A stretch of DNA of 64,000 nt from Gemmatimonadota bacterium (GTDB lineage Bacteria; Gemmatimonadota; Gemmatimonadetes; Longimicrobiales; Gaopeijiaceae): NCBI GenBank assembly GCA_041390105.1, contig JAWKQO010000001.1:248001-312000 (forward strand). Direction: 5' to 3'. Numbering within the stretch: the stretch's first letter is position 1; each line of letters begins with the position of its first letter. The notes beneath the pieces were generated by a model. The model searched no databases, was not told where the DNA came from, and saw nothing but the letters and a program-made list of their open reading frames with translations. Of this stretch, positions 60,514 through 64,000 are shown piece by piece. Position numbers and translations under genes: made by a program.

Positions 60514-61370
60514 ACGGGCCTCCCGATCTGGCCGCGCGAGTCAGCACCCTGATTCGGCTGGCGCTCGAGGAAGACGTGGACGGCGGTGACGTCACCACCG
60601 AGTGGACGGTTCCAGCCGAGGCGATGTCCCGCGCCCTGATCGTTGCCAAACAACCGCTGGTGGTTTCGGGAGCCACCGTGGCCCGTGAGGTCTTCCGTGC
60701 GGTGGAAGGCGCCGTGCGCGTGGAGGTGCTACACGGCGACGGCGAGCATGTGGAGACCGGTGGGACGGTGCTGTCGCTGGAAGGGTCTGCCCGAGGGCTC
60801 CTCACCGCTGAACGGACAGCGCTCAACTTCCTGGGGCGGCTGTCGGGTATCGCGACCCTGACCCGGCGTTTCGTCGAAGCCGTCGAAGGGACGGGGTGTC
60901 GGATCCTGGACACGCGCAAGACCACACCCGGCTGGCGGGGGCTGGAGAAGGAGGCAGTCCGGCACGGCGGTGCTCAGAACCATCGGCACGGTCTCTACGA
61001 CATGGTGATGGTGAAGGACAACCACATCGCCGCTGCGGGCGGCATCGAGGCTGCGCTGGCCCGGGTGCGACACGGCAATCGAGGCGGCCTACCCGTGGAG
61101 GTGGAGGTCACGTCGATCGCGGAGCTGGTGCGGGTGCTCCCTCTGGGCGTGGACCGTGTCCTGCTGGACAACATGTCGGTCGAAACGCTGCGCGAATGCG
61201 TGCGCAGGGTGAAGGACTACGCCTCGAAGCGTCCCGAGACGGAGGCATCAGGCAACGTGACCTTGGGTACCGTGCGGGCCATCGCCCAGACCGGTGTCGA
61301 CTTCGTCAGCGTGGGCGCGCTCACGCACTCCGCCGCCACGGCCGATCTCTCGATGAGGGTCGTCGCCTGA
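60510..61370 (+). CDS. nadC: Nicotinate-nucleotide diphosphorylase (carboxylating)
   Basis: 286 aa. EEDVDGGDVTTEWTVP, TALNFLGRLSGIATLTRRFV, LDTRKTTPGWRGLEKEAVRH, GGAQNHRHGLYDMVMVKDNH and LLDNMSVETLRE are the quinolinate phosphoribosyltransferase motifs. It converts quinolinate and PRPP to nicotinate mononucleotide. ATG start overlaps the uppP stop. nadA and nadB are not in the window. Confidence 0.97.
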   Translation: MNGPPDLAARVSTLIRLALEEDVDGGDVTTEWTVPAEAMSRALIVAKQPLVVSGATVAREVFRAVEGAVRVEVLHGDGEHVETGGTVLSLEGSARGLLTAERTALNFLGRLSGIATLTRRFVEAVEGTGCRILDTRKTTPGWRGLEKEAVRHGGAQNHRHGLYDMVMVKDNHIAAAGGIEAALARVRHGNRGGLPVEVEVTSIAELVRVLPLGVDRVLLDNMSVETLRECVRRVKDYASKRPETEASGNVTLGTVRAIAQTGVDFVSVGALTHSAATADLSMRVVA

Positions 61371-61371
61371 C

Positions 61372-62136
61372 GTGCGCTGGGAAGGGCTGGACCTCGAGGA
61401 GCTCCGAGATCGTTGGCAGGTGCCCGCGCTCGAAGTGTGGGACCGGATCGGGTCAACCTCCGACCGCTTGCGTGAATGGGCGGACCAGGGTGCGCCGGCA
61501 TGGAGCGTGGTGCTCGCGGAGGTGCAAAGCGCGGGTCGAGGGCGCGAGGGTCGCACCTGGCACTCCCCCCAGGGGGGCGTGTGGCTTTCGGTGCTGGCGC
61601 CTGCACTGCAGGACGGGCGGCCAGCCTCGCTGCTGGCGGGGCTCGTCACCGCGCGGGCGATCGCTCGGGTGGCGGGCGTGTCCCCCGGCCTCAAGTGGCC
61701 GAACGACGTCTGGCTCGACGAGCGCAAGGTCGCGGGCATCCTCTGCGAAACCACGCCCGGCGCTCCGGTCCGCGTGGGCATCGGCATCAACGTGGCCCAA
61801 GCCCCGGGCGAGCTGCCCGCGGACGTGCGAGCCCTCGCCACCTCCCTGGAGGAGGCCGGCACAACCGTGTCGCGCGTCGAGCTTGTGGGTGAGCTTCTCG
61901 ACGGGCTGCGGGAGACCTGGTCGGAGCGCGGCTCGACGTGGTTGCGCGAATGGGAGAGCCGCGACGCCCTCAGAGGGCGCGCGGTGCGCGCGGCGTCGGG
62001 TCCGGTCGGGATCGCCGAAGGCGTCGACGCCCATGGCCGCTTGCGGATCCGCGTCGCCCCCGGGCAGGTCGAATACGTAGCGTCCGGGAGCGTGCGACTG
62101 GAGTTGGCGGACGCCACCCTTCAACCGAGCGAGTAG
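61372..62136 (+). CDS. birA: Biotin-[acetyl-CoA-carboxylase] ligase
   Basis: 254 aa, a short BirA without the N-terminal HTH repressor domain, so it should not act as a transcription factor. SAGRGREGRTWHSPQGGVWL is the biotinyl-AMP loop and LKWPNDVWLDERKVAGILCE the catalytic core. It attaches biotin to carboxylase subunits. GTG start one base after nadC. Confidence 0.95.
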   Translation: MRWEGLDLEELRDRWQVPALEVWDRIGSTSDRLREWADQGAPAWSVVLAEVQSAGRGREGRTWHSPQGGVWLSVLAPALQDGRPASLLAGLVTARAIARVAGVSPGLKWPNDVWLDERKVAGILCETTPGAPVRVGIGINVAQAPGELPADVRALATSLEEAGTTVSRVELVGELLDGLRETWSERGSTWLREWESRDALRGRAVRAASGPVGIAEGVDAHGRLRIRVAPGQVEYVASGSVRLELADATLQPSE

Positions 62137-62140
62137 GCGT

Positions 62141-62923
62141 ATGCACCTGGTCGTCGACATCGGCAATACCGAGAGCGTGGTGGGGCTGGTGCCGCCCGGA
62201 GAGCTCCGTCCCAGCGCTCACTGGCGCCTGAGCACCAACCTGCCTCGGACCCCGGACGAGTTCCGCATGCTGCTGCGGGCGCTGCTGGACGAGGCGGGCT
62301 ACGGCGCCCATCGCATCGAGCGCGCCGTGGTAGGATCGGTGGTGCCCCGCGTGAGCTCCGTCCTCATCCCCGCGCTCGAGTCCCTGACCCCCGGGCGGGT
62401 ACTGTCGGTCGACGCTTCCTCCCCGCTCGCCGTGCGCCTGGACGTCGAGGAGCCCCGTACGGTGGGGGCCGACCGCATCGTCAACACCCTGGCCGCGGCA
62501 CACCTCTACGAGCGCGACACCATCGCGGTGGACCTCGGCACTGCGACGACGTTCGACTGCATCACCGCCGAAGGGGTGTTCCAGGGAGGTGTGATCGCTC
62601 CCGGAGTGAGCGTCGGCCTGGAGTGGTTCGCGGGCCGCACCGCCAAGCTCCCGCGCATCGATCTGTCGCTGCCGGCTACCGTGATCGGCCGACGCACCGA
62701 GGACTGCATGCGGAGCGGCGTCTTCTACATGGCCGTCGACGGCGTCGACGGGATGGTGGATCGCATCAAGGAGGAGTGGGGCAAGCCGGACGCGCTGGTG
62801 GTGGCGACCGGTGGATACTCGACACTCCTGGGACCGCACTGTCGCAGCGTGGATTTGATCGAACCGTTTCTGACGCTGATGGGCCTGAGTCTGGCGGGCG
62901 AGCAGCTCACTCGGGACGGCTGA
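62141..62923 (+). CDS. coaX: Type III pantothenate kinase
   Basis: 260 aa ASKHA-fold kinase. LVVDIGNTESVVGLV, GADRIVNTLAAAHLYERDTI, AVDLGTATTFDCITAEGVF and GGVIAPGVSVGLEW are the CoaX phosphate and pantothenate loops. It starts CoA synthesis. The birA-coaX pair is common in bacteria. Last gene of the operon; overlaps the convergent squalene-synthase-family gene by 17 bases. Confidence 0.97.
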   Translation: MHLVVDIGNTESVVGLVPPGELRPSAHWRLSTNLPRTPDEFRMLLRALLDEAGYGAHRIERAVVGSVVPRVSSVLIPALESLTPGRVLSVDASSPLAVRLDVEEPRTVGADRIVNTLAAAHLYERDTIAVDLGTATTFDCITAEGVFQGGVIAPGVSVGLEWFAGRTAKLPRIDLSLPATVIGRRTEDCMRSGVFYMAVDGVDGMVDRIKEEWGKPDALVVATGGYSTLLGPHCRSVDLIEPFLTLMGLSLAGEQLTRDG

Positions 62924-63905
62924 GGCGACCCGCCACCGAACGGATCCAGGCATTGCTCCACGCCAGCGCCCGCGTACGAGCCACGAGGCTCGTGACCTCC
63001 GCTCTCGTCATCTTGACCTCGCGGTCGAATACGCGAGCGTTGCCGCGGCTCAGCGTCAGCGTGCGCACCGCGAAGAACAGCGGCAGTGCACAGAAGACGC
63101 GAACCCCGTGCAACCGTCGGGGCAGGGTGGTCGTGTAGCGGAGCGCGTCCGACAGGTGGCGGTCGGCCTTCTCGGTGAGGCGTTGGAGAACGACGAGTGC
63201 CCCGCCTTCATGCCGGTGATCGAAGAGCTCGCCGCCGCTCAGGCCCGCATCGCGCAGATAGGAGCGGGGCACGTAGAGCCACCCTCGCTCGTGGTCCTGA
63301 TGCAGTCCCCGGATCACGTTCACCGTCTGCAGGCCCAACCCGAACGAGCGGCCCAGGTCCATCAACCCGGACCGCTCGGCCATCAATCGCTCCGACTCCA
63401 GCACGAAGAGCTCGGTGAGCAGCCAGCCCACCCGGCCAGCCACCTCGTGCATGTAGTCGTCCAGGTCGGCCTCGCCCTCGAAATCGGGCCCCCGCTCCAG
63501 CCAATACGCCATCCCGCGGGTGGTGTCCTCCACATGGCGGCGGACAATGGAGTTGGGCGCCGTGGGTAGGGACTCCAGGGCCGCCAGGACCAGCTCGAAC
63601 TCACGGGCGACCGAGGCGTCCGGGGTGGACTCGTCCACCGAGCCCAGGGCGGTCCGGAAGCCCGCAGCCGACTGCTGGTCAGCCAGGACGTCGGCCCAGA
63701 GCGTGAGAAGGTGGATCTTCCGGTCCGAAGGCAGCGCCTCGCTGTCTTCGAGGTAGTCCGAGACCCGGAGCAGGAGGTAGGCGGTCTGGATGGGCTCCCG
63801 CAAATGGGGCGGCAGGCGCTCGATGCCCACCGCGAAGGTCCGGCTGGCGAGCCGGAGCAGCTCGGCCCGACGGCGGCTGGCGGCGGGACTGGCGGGTGGA
63901 TGCAT
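62907..63905 (-). CDS. Squalene/phytoene synthase family protein
   Basis: 332 aa. First Asp-rich motif RVSDYLEDSE (aligned to DxxxD) near residue 53, second motif in VNVIRGLHQDHERGWLYVPR near residue 200. The family joins two prenyl diphosphates head-to-head; whether the product is squalene (hopanoids) or phytoene (carotenoids) cannot be told, though motif spacing looks squalene-synthase-like. ATG 63905 has GGGGAG upstream. No other isoprenoid genes are visible up to the window edge. Confidence 0.88.
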   Translation of the reverse strand: MHPPASPAASRRRAELLRLASRTFAVGIERLPPHLREPIQTAYLLLRVSDYLEDSEALPSDRKIHLLTLWADVLADQQSAAGFRTALGSVDESTPDASVAREFELVLAALESLPTAPNSIVRRHVEDTTRGMAYWLERGPDFEGEADLDDYMHEVAGRVGWLLTELFVLESERLMAERSGLMDLGRSFGLGLQTVNVIRGLHQDHERGWLYVPRSYLRDAGLSGGELFDHRHEGGALVVLQRLTEKADRHLSDALRYTTTLPRRLHGVRVFCALPLFFAVRTLTLSRGNARVFDREVKMTRAEVTSLVARTRALAWSNAWIRSVAGRLSRPE

Positions 63906-64000
63906 GGCTCCCCGGGCGGGTGGACACCGGTGAAGGTAGAGCCACCGCCCCGGCGCGGGAACCGCCTCCTGGCGCGCTGGACCCCGTTGACGTCCGGAAG

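Overview
The window is about 64 kb of very GC-rich, densely packed chromosomal DNA with 62 recognisable coding regions, one tRNA and no rRNA, CRISPR, transposase, integrase or phage hallmark. Exported Tat and lipoprotein hydrolases, a split SecD/SecF, bshA outside the Firmicutes, an ECF sigma/HEAT-repeat operon and frequent GTG/TTG starts suggest a Gram-negative-type soil or sediment bacterium. My best guess is Gemmatimonadota; this is inference from gene content, and Acidobacteriota or a related phylum is not excluded.

Left part (1-16.8 kb): the 3' end of a serine-hydrolase/VanX-dipeptidase fusion; a four-gene run (DUF4105, DUF72, alpha/beta hydrolase, zinc-ribbon protein); infA facing a DUF2461 gene; a secreted carboxypeptidase-regulatory-like protein; a sixA/membrane protein/M20 carbamoylase run; the divergent NHEJ pair ligD and ku, with a MerR-TPR protein and an orphan pilin after ku; and a sensor-only membrane protein next to an exported amidase.

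Middle part (16.9-45 kb): a second exported amidase preceded by an 84-aa gene, an HD-GYP phosphodiesterase, an acetamidase/formamidase, then a long minus-strand tract holding a B12-type radical SAM enzyme, tRNA-Ala(TGC), an alpha-dioxygenase-like heme peroxidase with a seven-helix membrane domain, a prolyl oligopeptidase lipoprotein, an AraC regulator and a D-aminoacylase. After that come small membrane and GNAT genes, a minus-strand PQQ dehydrogenase/glycosyltransferase/hotdog/nitronate monooxygenase run, a Rieske protein, a MATE exporter, a LON-domain protein, rfbC, murB and a NosR/NapH-like polyferredoxin.

Right part (45-64 kb): an ECF sigma, anti-sigma-like, HEAT, HEAT operon closed by a strong terminator; a GspE/PilB ATPase with a C-terminal receiver domain; a porin with its own terminator; a ten-gene housekeeping operon (secD, secF, tatD, mutL, miaA, bshA, uppP, nadC, birA, coaX) with overlaps or gaps of 0-13 nt; and a convergent squalene/phytoene synthase family gene.

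Themes: exported amide-bond hydrolysis (two amidases, M20 carbamoylase, acetamidase, D-aminoacylase, VanX), DNA repair (Ku/LigD, MutL, TatD), and tight translational coupling through GTGA, ATGA and TTGA stop/start overlaps. The items I would look at first are the membrane-fused alpha-dioxygenase, the ATPase-receiver fusion, the ECF/HEAT operon with its palindrome, and the near-symmetric leaderless ku/ligD promoter.
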